Of a stretch of DNA of 64,000 bases, positions 53,901 through 62,593 are shown one piece after another. Source of the stretch: Pedobacter chinensis (lineage in GTDB: Bacteria; Bacteroidota; Bacteroidia; Sphingobacteriales; Sphingobacteriaceae); contig NZ_QPKV01000015.1 in NCBI RefSeq assembly GCF_003339865.1, positions 1 to 64,000 of the forward strand, read 5' to 3'. The notes under the pieces were generated by a model, which did no database searches, had not been told where the DNA came from, and saw only the letters and a list, made by a program, of their open reading frames with translations. Numbering within the stretch: the first letter of the stretch is position 1; the number at the start of each line of letters is the position of its first letter. The position numbers and the translations under genes are program-made.

Positions 53901-54761
53901 ATGAATATACGAAGTTTTTTGAACTCAATACCGGCATATAAATGGGCTTCTGGGTTAAATCAAAGGAGAAAATGGCTCAAATATAATTGGGGCGATAAAA
54001 ATCGGCCAATAAAGGATGGAGAGGTAACTGTTTATTATTACAAAAGATTTAATAAGATAGATAATGTTGGCGACCTATTATCCCCTATTGTGGTTGATAT
54101 GGTAAAAGAGCATCTTAACCTAGTAAATCAAAAGCACATAACCAAAAGGATGTTTGCCATTGGGTCAGTGATTACCGCTGCAAAATCAGATATGGTGGTA
54201 TGGGGTAGTGGAGTTCATTATGAAAATTCCATAATACCGAAAGTGAATTTGGATATCAGGGCAGTTAGGGGTCCGTTATCAAGAGAGAAATTGATTCAAA
54301 GTGGATTTAAATGCCCCGAATATTTTGGCGATCCAGCATTATTGCTGCCTCTTTTTTACAAGCCGAACACAGAAAAGCAGTATGAGTATACAATTATTCC
54401 GCACTTTTTTAAGGATGCCGAGATCAGCGCGGAATTTAAGGAGAATCAAATTAGTACCTTAACTTCTGATTGGAGGGGATTCATAGATAGACTTGCGTCG
54501 TCTAAATATGTGATCAGTGGCTCACTTCATGGAATAATTATCGCTGAGGCATATGGAGTTCCGGCAATACTAATTGATTTGCTGGATGGTGATATGTTTA
54601 AGTATAAGGATTATTATTACAGCACTGGAAGAAAGGACATCATTGTTGCCAAGTCTGTTGAGGAGGCATTAAAAGAACGAAAGAGTATGCCACCTATAGG
54701 TAATTTGGAAAAGCTTCAGTCAGATTTAATTCAATCATTTCCAAAAGATTTATGGCAATAA
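53901..54761 (+). CDS. Polysaccharide pyruvyl transferase 2 (ExoV-like)
   Basis: A 286-residue protein with the same motifs as paralogue 1 and the same length. The last 105 or so residues are nearly identical to it, although many synonymous codons differ, while the N-terminal half is more diverged. The upstream non-coding DNA (about 53815-53900 against about 51838-51920) is also related, so the gene and its leader were copied together. Acceptor specificity may reside in the diverged half. Confidence 0.88.
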   Translation: MNIRSFLNSIPAYKWASGLNQRRKWLKYNWGDKNRPIKDGEVTVYYYKRFNKIDNVGDLLSPIVVDMVKEHLNLVNQKHITKRMFAIGSVITAAKSDMVVWGSGVHYENSIIPKVNLDIRAVRGPLSREKLIQSGFKCPEYFGDPALLLPLFYKPNTEKQYEYTIIPHFFKDAEISAEFKENQISTLTSDWRGFIDRLASSKYVISGSLHGIIIAEAYGVPAILIDLLDGDMFKYKDYYYSTGRKDIIVAKSVEEALKERKSMPPIGNLEKLQSDLIQSFPKDLWQ

Positions 54762-54782
54762 GCCTACAAATATCTTAAAGCT

Positions 54783-55664
54783 ATGCTATACTACTGTAAA
54801 AATCATCAAGCGGATTTCGTTCCTGACAAAATAAAAAAGGAATTGGAGCAATATAAATTTGTGTTTAACCCGAGTTTTGTATTATTTAAGAAAATCCAGT
54901 ATTGGGCTTTTAGATGTTATTCAGAACTTCACAAAGAAATTTTGGCTGTAATTTACATATATGATGAAAATTCGTCATCACTTACAATCCATAACTTGAA
55001 TCCTATTTTTAAAGAGCAGTATGGTATAAAACCTGCAGATCCAAAATTATTAAGAATTGAAGATAAAGTATATTGCACGCTAAACACTGGTTACAGTGCC
55101 AAAACACAAAATAGCGTTTTTTTGATACAAATAACTGGAAATTTGGATATTAAGCGGTGTAATATCGAAAAAAGGAGCATGGTAGAAAAAAATTGGGCTT
55201 TCTTTGAGCAGAACGGGAAGTTAAAAATGCTATATTCTATTTCCCCTGTTTGTAAAATATATACATTATCATCTGTAAATCAAGATGAGATGTTTTTTGA
55301 GGAGGAAAGACAAGTCAAAAATAACTTAGGCTCACTGAGTATTGGTACCCAGCCAGTATTAAATAATAATACAATCTATCTGATGGCGCATCGGAAATAT
55401 AGTTTTTTAAAGAAGCGACTATACCTTGGAGTTCCAGTAACGATTGATCTAAATACCTTGGATGTAAAAGCTAGTTCCGTGAGTTTAGTTCATTCGCTAA
55501 TGTCTATGTTTGGGAGTACTTTTAGGTTTAATAAAAATTTAATTTCTTGTACCTATATATCAGGGTTACAGATGAATTTTGCAGATCAAAAAGCAAAAAT
55601 AACTTATGGAATTAATGATGTTTCCTGGCAAGCTATGCAAGTAAATTTAAATGACCTATGGTAA
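54783..55664 (+). CDS. GH130-like five-bladed propeller protein
   Basis: A 293-residue protein that looks like a five-bladed beta-propeller of the GH130/GT108 kind. It has FNPSFVLFKKIQYWAFRCY, the Asp in PADPKLLRI, EKNWAFFEQNGKLKMLYSIS, GTQPVLNNNTIYLMAHRK and a closing YGINDVSWQAMQ blade. Proteins of this fold include mannoside phosphorylases and beta-1,2-mannosyltransferases. It has no signal peptide and sits between pyruvyl transferase genes, so a cytoplasmic sugar-transferring role is more likely than degradation. The family call is by pattern only. Confidence 0.65.
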   Translation: MLYYCKNHQADFVPDKIKKELEQYKFVFNPSFVLFKKIQYWAFRCYSELHKEILAVIYIYDENSSSLTIHNLNPIFKEQYGIKPADPKLLRIEDKVYCTLNTGYSAKTQNSVFLIQITGNLDIKRCNIEKRSMVEKNWAFFEQNGKLKMLYSISPVCKIYTLSSVNQDEMFFEEERQVKNNLGSLSIGTQPVLNNNTIYLMAHRKYSFLKKRLYLGVPVTIDLNTLDVKASSVSLVHSLMSMFGSTFRFNKNLISCTYISGLQMNFADQKAKITYGINDVSWQAMQVNLNDLW

Positions 55665-55723
55665 TTGATGTTTATGCTTTTGGGAATAAAATAGAATAAT
55701 ATAAAAAGTAATTAGCTGTTACA

Positions 55724-56602
55724 ATGAAAAGAGTGCCGAAAAAAAACATCCTTCTGAAAATACCTTTTTTAAAAGGTATCTTACAACCTTTGAAAGAAAA
55801 AATCCTTAAAAAAAGATGGTTGAAATACGTTTGGGGAGATCCATCTAGGCCTGTTAAAGAAGGGATGGTAAACGTATACTATTTTAAATGGCATAACGAG
55901 GATAATGTTGGAGATTTACTTTCCATAGTAACTGTTAATTTTGTAAAAGAAAAATTAAAATTAAAGGATACTAAAAAAGATAAAACAGTAAGGATGTTTG
56001 CTATTGGTTCAGTAATCCATGCAGCTAAATCAGATATGGTAATATGGGGTAGTGGAATAAGAAATTCTCAAACACACCCACCTCATGTCAATTTTGATAT
56101 CAGAGCAGTGAGAGGCCCCCTGACCAGGAGAAGGATGATGGACAATGGATTTGAATGCCCGGAGATCTACGGGGATCCTGCGCTACTGATGCCTATTTTC
56201 TACAATCCAAAAATTGAAAAGAGATATGACTACACTATCATCCCACATTATTACAAGGAGGACGATATTCCTTCTCAATATAGAGATAAAATGATTTCTA
56301 CTTTTACATCAGATTGGAAAGGATTCATAGACAGAATTGTTGCATCGGAATATGTTATTAGTAGTTCACTACATGGACTAATACTTGCAGAGGTTTATGG
56401 TGTGCCAGCTATCTTATATGACGTGGAAAACGATGTATTTAAGTATGAAGATTATTTTCAAGGTACGGGTAGAACTAATATTCCAATAGCAGAATCCTTG
56501 GAATTTGCTATTCAAAACAGGCCGGCTACTGTTCCTATTCCTAACATTGAAAAAAATCAGCAAAATTTATTAGAGTCTTTTCCTAAAGATTTGTGGTATT
56601 AA
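55724..56602 (+). CDS. Polysaccharide pyruvyl transferase 3 (ExoV-like)
   Basis: A 292-residue member of the same family with VYYFKWHNEDNVGDLLS, MFAIGSVIHAAKSDMVIWGSG, DIRAVRGPLTRRR, YGDPALLMP and SSLHGLILAEVYGVPA. It is clearly more distant from paralogues 1 and 2 than they are from each other, and has a longer basic N-terminus. A third copy suggests a second kind of acceptor. Confidence 0.87.
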   Translation: MKRVPKKNILLKIPFLKGILQPLKEKILKKRWLKYVWGDPSRPVKEGMVNVYYFKWHNEDNVGDLLSIVTVNFVKEKLKLKDTKKDKTVRMFAIGSVIHAAKSDMVIWGSGIRNSQTHPPHVNFDIRAVRGPLTRRRMMDNGFECPEIYGDPALLMPIFYNPKIEKRYDYTIIPHYYKEDDIPSQYRDKMISTFTSDWKGFIDRIVASEYVISSSLHGLILAEVYGVPAILYDVENDVFKYEDYFQGTGRTNIPIAESLEFAIQNRPATVPIPNIEKNQQNLLESFPKDLWY

Positions 56603-56619
56603 TTTTAAAAATCAAAAGA

Positions 56620-57852
56620 ATGATGAAGGATTATAAATTAAATAAAGCACTGGTATTATTTGTTGTACTCGGAGCTATTTCATTTTGCGTAAAAGGTCAG
56701 TTGAATCATTCGGGTCCGTATTTAATGGATGAGTTAAGCCATCAACAAAATGTGGAATTATTTAAGAAAAAGGATAAAGACTTTCTCAGAAAAGTTCAAA
56801 TTTTAGTGAAAAAATCTGACATAATACTTAAAAATCCTAATTATTCTGTAACTTTTTTTAAAGACGGTAAAATTGCACCGTCTGGTAATAAGCATGATTA
56901 CTATAGTATTTCCACCTATCACGATTTAGATGAAAAAGGAAATATACGCTTTAAAGACGGTAAGCGTAATTCCTCGATAAGGGATTTTAGAGACAAACAA
57001 CAACTATGGGATATGGTTGTTGACTTGCAAGTACTTTCTTTAACCTATTATTTTACTAAAGATGAGCGGTATGGTAAGAAGGCAAGAGAATTATTGAGTG
57101 TTTTTTTCTTAAACAAAGAAACCGCAATGAACCCTAATCTCAATTACGCCCAGGTTAGGCCAGATACAAAACTTGGAACTTTTTCAGGATTAGTCGATGT
57201 GGTAGTAATTACACAAATTCCAGATATCTTTTACTTATTTAAGGGTTCTAAAAATTTCGATAATCAATTTACGAATCGAATTGTAGATTGGTTTAAACAA
57301 TATTTACAATGGCTTCAACAAAGTAAACCAGGAAAAATCGCCTCTATTCAGAAAAACAATCAGGTAAATTATTACAATACCCAAGTAGCAGTTTTTAAAT
57401 TATTTACAGGGAGAGATCCGGAAACGGTAAAAAAGGAAGTTTATGACAAGGCAATCAAAAGCGTTCAAATACAAATTGATTCAGAGGGCAAACAACCTTT
57501 AGAATTGAAAAGAGCCACCCCGATTGGTTATAGCGTTTATAATTTAAAAGGCATTATGCTTTTAGCTTCATTATCAGATAATATAAAGGGAAAAGATATC
57601 TGGAATTACAGTTATAACGGCAGTAGCTTAAAAAGTGCATTGCAATGGTTAAATAAAACTTATAAAGACCAAGGTTCTAAAAATATTAGGGTAAACGCTA
57701 ATTATGAAACAATAACATCAACTACTTTATGGGATTTATACATGCGTGCCATTCCGAGAATAAAAGGTTTACAAGTGGATAATACAGTGCTTAATAGAAA
57801 AAACGATAATTTACTGGCAACCTATTTTATGTCTAGAAATAAACTAAAATAA
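56620..57852 (+). CDS. Alginate-lyase-family periplasmic protein, catalytic His replaced
   Basis: A 410-residue protein started at ATG 56620, with signal peptide (ALVLFVVLGAISFCVKG). It shows alginate-lyase (PL5-like) motifs: KHDYYSISTY (91-100), NPNLNYAQVRPDTKLGTFSG (171-190) and LELKRATPIGYSVYNL (294-309) with Arg298 and Tyr304. In the motif that is usually NNH the sequence is NNQ (246-248), so the neutralising His is Gln. The protein may be a lyase with reduced activity, a binding protein, or an enzyme with a different mechanism. A periplasmic lyase in a synthesis cluster often trims or clears polymer, as AlgL does. Confidence 0.8.
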   Translation: MMKDYKLNKALVLFVVLGAISFCVKGQLNHSGPYLMDELSHQQNVELFKKKDKDFLRKVQILVKKSDIILKNPNYSVTFFKDGKIAPSGNKHDYYSISTYHDLDEKGNIRFKDGKRNSSIRDFRDKQQLWDMVVDLQVLSLTYYFTKDERYGKKARELLSVFFLNKETAMNPNLNYAQVRPDTKLGTFSGLVDVVVITQIPDIFYLFKGSKNFDNQFTNRIVDWFKQYLQWLQQSKPGKIASIQKNNQVNYYNTQVAVFKLFTGRDPETVKKEVYDKAIKSVQIQIDSEGKQPLELKRATPIGYSVYNLKGIMLLASLSDNIKGKDIWNYSYNGSSLKSALQWLNKTYKDQGSKNIRVNANYETITSTTLWDLYMRAIPRIKGLQVDNTVLNRKNDNLLATYFMSRNKLK

Positions 57853-57886
57853 ATAATAATTAGCTTTTTCTTTCAAAAAGAATTAA

Positions 57887-59035
57887 ATGACTATTTACAT
57901 AATTTTATACGGGCTACTTTTATTCTCAGTTTTTTTTGACACGGAAGGGGTATCTTTAAAATCCAAAAAGGAAATCCTAATCTGGTGGGTAATAATTTTT
58001 ACCTTATTTAGAGGCCTTAGATGGGATACAGGTACCGATTGGGATCAGTACTTACACGTTTTTCAGGCTTCAAGAATGGATAATATCTTTAACTATGCTA
58101 GAAATGGCGGTGCCATTAGTATGGAGCCAGGATATGTCTTTATTAACGCCATTGTAAAGGTACTTGGAGGGAATTACACAATATTTTTATTATTGACGAA
58201 TTTGCTGGTGCTATGGGCTTATTACAAATTTTCTGTGACGAATTCAAAAACCCCTATTATGGTTTTTGTGTTAATTATGTTCAGTACACAGTTTTTTCCT
58301 GTGAGGATTGGTATTGCGGTAGGGATACTAATGATTGGACTGTTTGATCTTTCTAAATTAAATGTTAAGAAAGGTTTGTTTTTTACCTTCTTAGCATTTA
58401 CCGTACATTCATCGTCCATTATTTTTGCTCCTGTTTTTGTTTTAGGTACTAGAAGATTTAAGCCTTCGACAAATTTAGCAGTTGGGGTTGCAATAGGTTT
58501 TCTCATTTTAGGGGAAACCCCTTTATTTAAAACCTTTTTGACCACTATTTCTGAAAACATTGATTTTTTGGGTGATGATATAGCCCATAAGTTCGATAAT
58601 TATTTGGATTTTGATATTGTCAAAAAAGGTGCAATTATAGCTGTAGGTGGAATGATTAATAATGTTCTTTTCATTATATTATTGTTTTTATTTGGGAAAA
58701 TGATTGATAAGGTACTTAAAATCTCTTCTTATAAAGAAAGCGAAATTTATTTCACTTTTCTATTCAATACATTTTTTGTATTCGTTATGATTTCGATAGT
58801 ATTTCAGGGTGATGCTATGGCAGGATTAAGAAGGTTGCAGAATTATTTTATGTTTGCATTTCCTTTGCTGTTTTCTTATTTCATTTATCGTAATAAAAAA
58901 ATCTATCCTTATCTGAGCGTATTTTTAACCTTTGGGTTAATATTTTATGCATTATTTAGGTCGTATTCCTTGTTTTTTGGAGGATATCCTGCAGCTCATT
59001 TTCCTTATAAATCCATATTTGACTATGCCTTTTAA
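57887..59035 (+). CDS. EpsG-like polysaccharide polymerase (Wzy role) 2
   Basis: A 382-residue membrane protein with about ten membrane segments and the EpsG signature LFRGLRWDTGTDWDQYLHVF after the first two. It is a different protein from the polymerase at 28327. It ends 8 bases before the next transferase. It probably polymerises the unit exported by flippase 3. Confidence 0.84.
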   Translation: MTIYIILYGLLLFSVFFDTEGVSLKSKKEILIWWVIIFTLFRGLRWDTGTDWDQYLHVFQASRMDNIFNYARNGGAISMEPGYVFINAIVKVLGGNYTIFLLLTNLLVLWAYYKFSVTNSKTPIMVFVLIMFSTQFFPVRIGIAVGILMIGLFDLSKLNVKKGLFFTFLAFTVHSSSIIFAPVFVLGTRRFKPSTNLAVGVAIGFLILGETPLFKTFLTTISENIDFLGDDIAHKFDNYLDFDIVKKGAIIAVGGMINNVLFIILLFLFGKMIDKVLKISSYKESEIYFTFLFNTFFVFVMISIVFQGDAMAGLRRLQNYFMFAFPLLFSYFIYRNKKIYPYLSVFLTFGLIFYALFRSYSLFFGGYPAAHFPYKSIFDYAF

Positions 59036-59043
59036 TTATTTAT

Positions 59044-60060
59044 ATGAAAAAAAGTAACAATATTTTTTACGCCTGGGTAAAGTATCAAAGAAGAGCAGCA
59101 TCAATGCAAGAATCTTTAGGTTATGAGTTAAATTTTATAGATTTCAACTTGAAAAAAAAGGTGCTGAAACCTTTGGACTATATGTTAAAATCTTGCAAAA
59201 CATTAGGCAGCTTAATCATACAGCAACCAACAGTTTTATGGTTACAATTACCCCCAAGTCCTTTGTTATACATCGCTTTGTTTTACAAAAAGATCAATAA
59301 AGATGCAATTCTAATAGTGGATTGCCACAATGGAGTATTTTGGGGAAAATGGAAGAAATACCTAAGTGTAGATAAGCTAAATCAATTCGACATAATTTTA
59401 GTTCACAATTATTTAATAAAGGAAATTGCAGAAGATTTTGGTTTAGATAAGGAAAAATTGGTAATCTTGGAAGATAAACCAGCAATCAAGAATTCTAGTC
59501 TTAAAGGGGATGTTTTGCCTTCAAAAAAAACAACTGTTTTAATGCCTTGTAGTTTTAATGCGGACGAACCCATTGATGTGGTGTTTGAAGCAGCATCGCA
59601 AATTCCGGAAATAGATTTTTTAATTTCAGGACCAAAAGACAAAGGTGAATTACTTTTCGATTTTTCAAAAAGACCCGAAAATGTACAATTGATTGGTTAC
59701 CTGTCTTTAGAGGATTATGAGAGAGTATTCCGTAGTGCAGATGCCGTTTTGGGATTAACGACAGAGGATCATATCCAATTAAGTGTAGCCAATGAAGCAA
59801 CCGGTTTTGAAATTCCAATGGTAATATCCGATACCCCGCTTTTAAGGAATTTATTTAACAAAGGGGCCGTCTACGTAGAAACCTTGAATTCACAATCTAT
59901 AGCAAATGGAATTAAGGAAGCTCTAGATAATAGGAAGAAATTAAAAAATGAAGTCAAAGAGTTGAAAACCGAAAGAATTCAAAAGTGGGAAAAAATGGCA
60001 GGCGATTTAGTTGAAAGGGTAAATGCAATTTCCGTACACATTAGGCAATTAAGGAGATAA
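59044..60060 (+). CDS. GT-B-like glycosyltransferase
   Basis: A 338-residue protein. Motifs are LWLQLPPSPLLYIALF, LIVDCHNGVFWGKWK, LVHNYLIKEIAEDFG, a strand VLMPCSFNADEPIDVVFEA and the donor side AVLGLTTEDHIQLSVANEA with FEIPMVISDTPLLRNLF. It resembles GT4-type enzymes in Gram-positive and Bacteroidota capsule clusters. A 122-bp gap without clear features follows. Confidence 0.78.
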   Translation: MKKSNNIFYAWVKYQRRAASMQESLGYELNFIDFNLKKKVLKPLDYMLKSCKTLGSLIIQQPTVLWLQLPPSPLLYIALFYKKINKDAILIVDCHNGVFWGKWKKYLSVDKLNQFDIILVHNYLIKEIAEDFGLDKEKLVILEDKPAIKNSSLKGDVLPSKKTTVLMPCSFNADEPIDVVFEAASQIPEIDFLISGPKDKGELLFDFSKRPENVQLIGYLSLEDYERVFRSADAVLGLTTEDHIQLSVANEATGFEIPMVISDTPLLRNLFNKGAVYVETLNSQSIANGIKEALDNRKKLKNEVKELKTERIQKWEKMAGDLVERVNAISVHIRQLRR

Positions 60061-60182
60061 AAAATTTAATCGCTCGAAATTCATTTGGTAAAAGTAGCAG
60101 GAAATCATAGAGAATGATTCTAATATAGAGTTTTCTTGCTCAAAGATATTTAGACTAAGAGAAATATAATGACTATACACTT

Positions 60183-60644
60183 ATGGGAAATAAAGTCAAA
60201 CTTCTAGCCGTTGCCTCAATTGGAGGACATTGGGTACAATTGCTTCGTATTGTCAGTCCTGATAATGCAGAAATTAGCGTAACTTATCTATCTACCCATC
60301 CTAAATGTGCGATTATGGTTGAAGGTCAAAAATTTTATGCCATTACAGATTTTAGTCGCTGGAACTTTTATAAATTAATCCCTACGTTTTTTAAGGCCTT
60401 AAAAATAATTCAAAAAGAGCGTCCTAATATAGTTGTTTCTACAGGCGCCGCCCCTGGTCTTGTGGTTTTACTTGCTGCTAAACTGTTGGGGAAAAAGACC
60501 GTTTGGATAGATAGTATAGCCAATGTACAACATTTGTCATTAAGTGGCAATATTGCTTCTAGATTTGTAACTCGGACCTTTACACAATGGGAATCGCTTA
60601 AAACCCATAAAATTTTATATGCTGGGAACGTTTTAGAACAATAA
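60183..60644 (+). CDS. Alg14/PssD-like glycosyltransferase subunit
   Basis: A 153-residue protein like eukaryotic Alg14 and bacterial PssD/CpsF. LLAVASIGGHWVQLLRIV is the N-terminal motif, followed by KERPNIVVSTGAAPGLVVLLAAKLLGKKTVWIDSIA. This half binds the acceptor and recruits the catalytic subunit encoded 17 bases downstream. Together they commonly add the second sugar to the lipid-linked unit. Confidence 0.87.
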   Translation: MGNKVKLLAVASIGGHWVQLLRIVSPDNAEISVTYLSTHPKCAIMVEGQKFYAITDFSRWNFYKLIPTFFKALKIIQKERPNIVVSTGAAPGLVVLLAAKLLGKKTVWIDSIANVQHLSLSGNIASRFVTRTFTQWESLKTHKILYAGNVLEQ

Positions 60645-60661
60645 TTAATCAATAAATTTGT

Positions 60662-61135
60662 ATGATATTCGTTACAATAGGTACACAAATTTCGTTTGAT
60701 CGTTTTATAGAAGCGATTGATGAAATTGCCGGTTTGATAGATGAACCTATTATCGTTCAGGGAATTAAAGGTGGTTATCAAACTAAAAATGTGAAGACAG
60801 TTGATTTTTTGAATCCTGATGAATTTAATAAATTGATGGAAGGTGCACGTTTAATAGTCGGTCATGCTGGTATGGGCACTGTTTTATCCGCACTGAAATA
60901 TGAAAAACCCATTATTATTTTTCCGCGTATAGCCTCTTTAAGAGAGCATAGAAACGATCATCAAATGGTTACTGCCATGAGGATGAATGAATTAGGGTAC
61001 GTGCATGTAGCATACGACAAAAAACAACTTAAAGCATTGATATTAAACAATGATTTGAAACCGTTGAAAAAATTGAATCAGGATGCTTCAAATAATATGA
61101 TTAATTTTATCATTAATTCGTTGAACAAGAATTAG
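60662..61135 (+). CDS. Alg13/PssE-like glycosyltransferase subunit
   Basis: A 157-residue protein with the C-terminal GT28 domain. MIFVTIGTQISFDRFIEAID opens it, then GHAGMGTVLSALKYEKPIIIFPR and EHRNDHQ, the UDP-sugar binding face. It is the catalytic partner of the Alg14-like subunit. In related clusters the pair transfers glucuronate, galactose or GlcNAc; UDP-glucuronate could be made by the dehydrogenase at 62594. Confidence 0.87.
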   Translation: MIFVTIGTQISFDRFIEAIDEIAGLIDEPIIVQGIKGGYQTKNVKTVDFLNPDEFNKLMEGARLIVGHAGMGTVLSALKYEKPIIIFPRIASLREHRNDHQMVTAMRMNELGYVHVAYDKKQLKALILNNDLKPLKKLNQDASNNMINFIINSLNKN

Positions 61136-61191
61136 AAAACGCAAAATTAGAGTTATTAGTACTTGTGTTCATAAACATTATTAGACCTCGA

Positions 61192-61230
61192 AATAGAGAG
61201 AATAATTTAACATCAGGGATTTTCTCTATT
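61192..61230 (+). terminator. Possible terminator in the 61136-61499 gap
   Basis: AATAGAGAGAAT (61192-61203) pairs with ATTTTCTCTATT (61219-61230) with one G-T wobble, giving a 12-bp stem. The T tract is missing, so termination is uncertain. The rest of this 364-bp gap holds a TATATTTG box at 61328-61335, 165 bases before the next gene, and otherwise nothing recognised. Confidence 0.35.
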
Positions 61231-61499
61231 GAAAAATATATTAATTATGAAAAACTTAAAAATTAGTGTTTTGTATAAGTAAGCATCAGGTTTAGTTTTG
61301 AGAAAAGAGGCGTATTGAGAGTTTAAGTATATTTGGCAGATTCCCGTAAATATATAATGGTTTAGAGATAATGAAAACTTAATGATAGCCTATTTTTAAT
61401 TTATTTTAACCAACGACCTAAAGTAATGTAATACTTCGTGAGATTGCAGTAGGTGGTCGATTAACCGAACAATAACAAATTACTGAAATTTAAAAAATT

Positions 61500-62576
61500 A
61501 TGACGAATAATTACGTTCTAATTATGGCTGGCGGTGTCGGCAGCCGCTTTTGGCCGAAAAGCCGCAATAATTTCCCTAAACAATTTATTGATATCCTTGG
61601 GATTGGCAAGTCATTATTACAATTGACTTATGAGCGTTTTTTAAACATTTGTCCGGCCGATCAAATTTACATCCTGAGCAATGACCAGTATGTGGGAGTC
61701 ATTAAAGAACAACTTCCGGAATTATCTGCTGCAAATATCATTGCAGAACCCAGCAGGAACAATACGGCACCCTGCATAACTTATGCTTCTTTTAAGATTG
61801 CCAACCTCAATCCGGCAGCCAATATTGTTGTAGCTCCTTCTGATCATTTGATCTTGAGAGAAGATGTTTTCGTGAACAAAATTAAGGAAGCTTTGGAGTT
61901 TGCAGAGCAAAATCCGGCATTGCTGACCCTTGGCATCAGCCCAAGCAGGCCAGATACCGGATATGGTTACATTAACTACAAACGGGAGACTCAAGGCACA
62001 ATATATAAAGTAGCGAGATTTTTGGAAAAACCAAATCTTGAAAAAGCAAAGGAGTTCTTGTCCAGCGGGGATTACCTCTGGAATGCAGGGATTTTCATCT
62101 GGAAAGTATCGAGCATTTTGGATGCCCTGAAAAAGCATGCACATGACATCTATACCCTGTTTTTAAAAGGTGCGGAGTTTTACAACACACCACAGGAACA
62201 GGAATTCATCAAAGAGAATTATCCCCTTTCTCCAAACATTTCTATCGATTATGCCATCCTGGAAAAGGCAGATAATGTATACACCATTCCAGGAGAATTC
62301 GGCTGGTCTGATCTTGGTACATGGGCCTCACTTTATGAGGTACTGGATAAAGATGAACAGGACAATGTATTTCATGGCTATAATGTGAATTTACAGGATA
62401 CACGTAATTGCATGATTCAGTTACCTAAACACAAAATTGCGGTTATTAAAGGGCTGGATAACTATATTGTGGTCGATGATGGGGATGTATTGCTCATTTA
62501 TCCGAAAAATAAGGAGCAGGAAATAAAAGAAGTATCAAAAAATATCGTAGCTGTTTGTGGTAAACAGTTTTCTTAA
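61500..62576 (+). CDS. manC: Mannose-1-phosphate guanylyltransferase
   Basis: A 358-residue GDP-mannose pyrophosphorylase that makes GDP-mannose from GTP and mannose-1-phosphate. It has MAGGVGSRFWPKSRNNFPKQ (11-30), AEPSRNNTAPC, VAPSDHLI, FLEKPN, WNAGIFIW and GEFGWSDLGTW. It lacks the C-terminal isomerase domain of bifunctional ManC/AlgA. It supplies gmd at 15460 and any mannosyltransferase. It seems to be transcribed separately from the genes upstream. Confidence 0.92.
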   Translation: MTNNYVLIMAGGVGSRFWPKSRNNFPKQFIDILGIGKSLLQLTYERFLNICPADQIYILSNDQYVGVIKEQLPELSAANIIAEPSRNNTAPCITYASFKIANLNPAANIVVAPSDHLILREDVFVNKIKEALEFAEQNPALLTLGISPSRPDTGYGYINYKRETQGTIYKVARFLEKPNLEKAKEFLSSGDYLWNAGIFIWKVSSILDALKKHAHDIYTLFLKGAEFYNTPQEQEFIKENYPLSPNISIDYAILEKADNVYTIPGEFGWSDLGTWASLYEVLDKDEQDNVFHGYNVNLQDTRNCMIQLPKHKIAVIKGLDNYIVVDDGDVLLIYPKNKEQEIKEVSKNIVAVCGKQFS

Positions 62577-62593
62577 TCTAAATTTAATTACCA

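Noticed and set aside
61249..61284. An 11-codon frame (starting MKNLKISV) before manC
   Set aside because: Too short to support as a gene or leader peptide; no adjoining hairpin or repeated codons.
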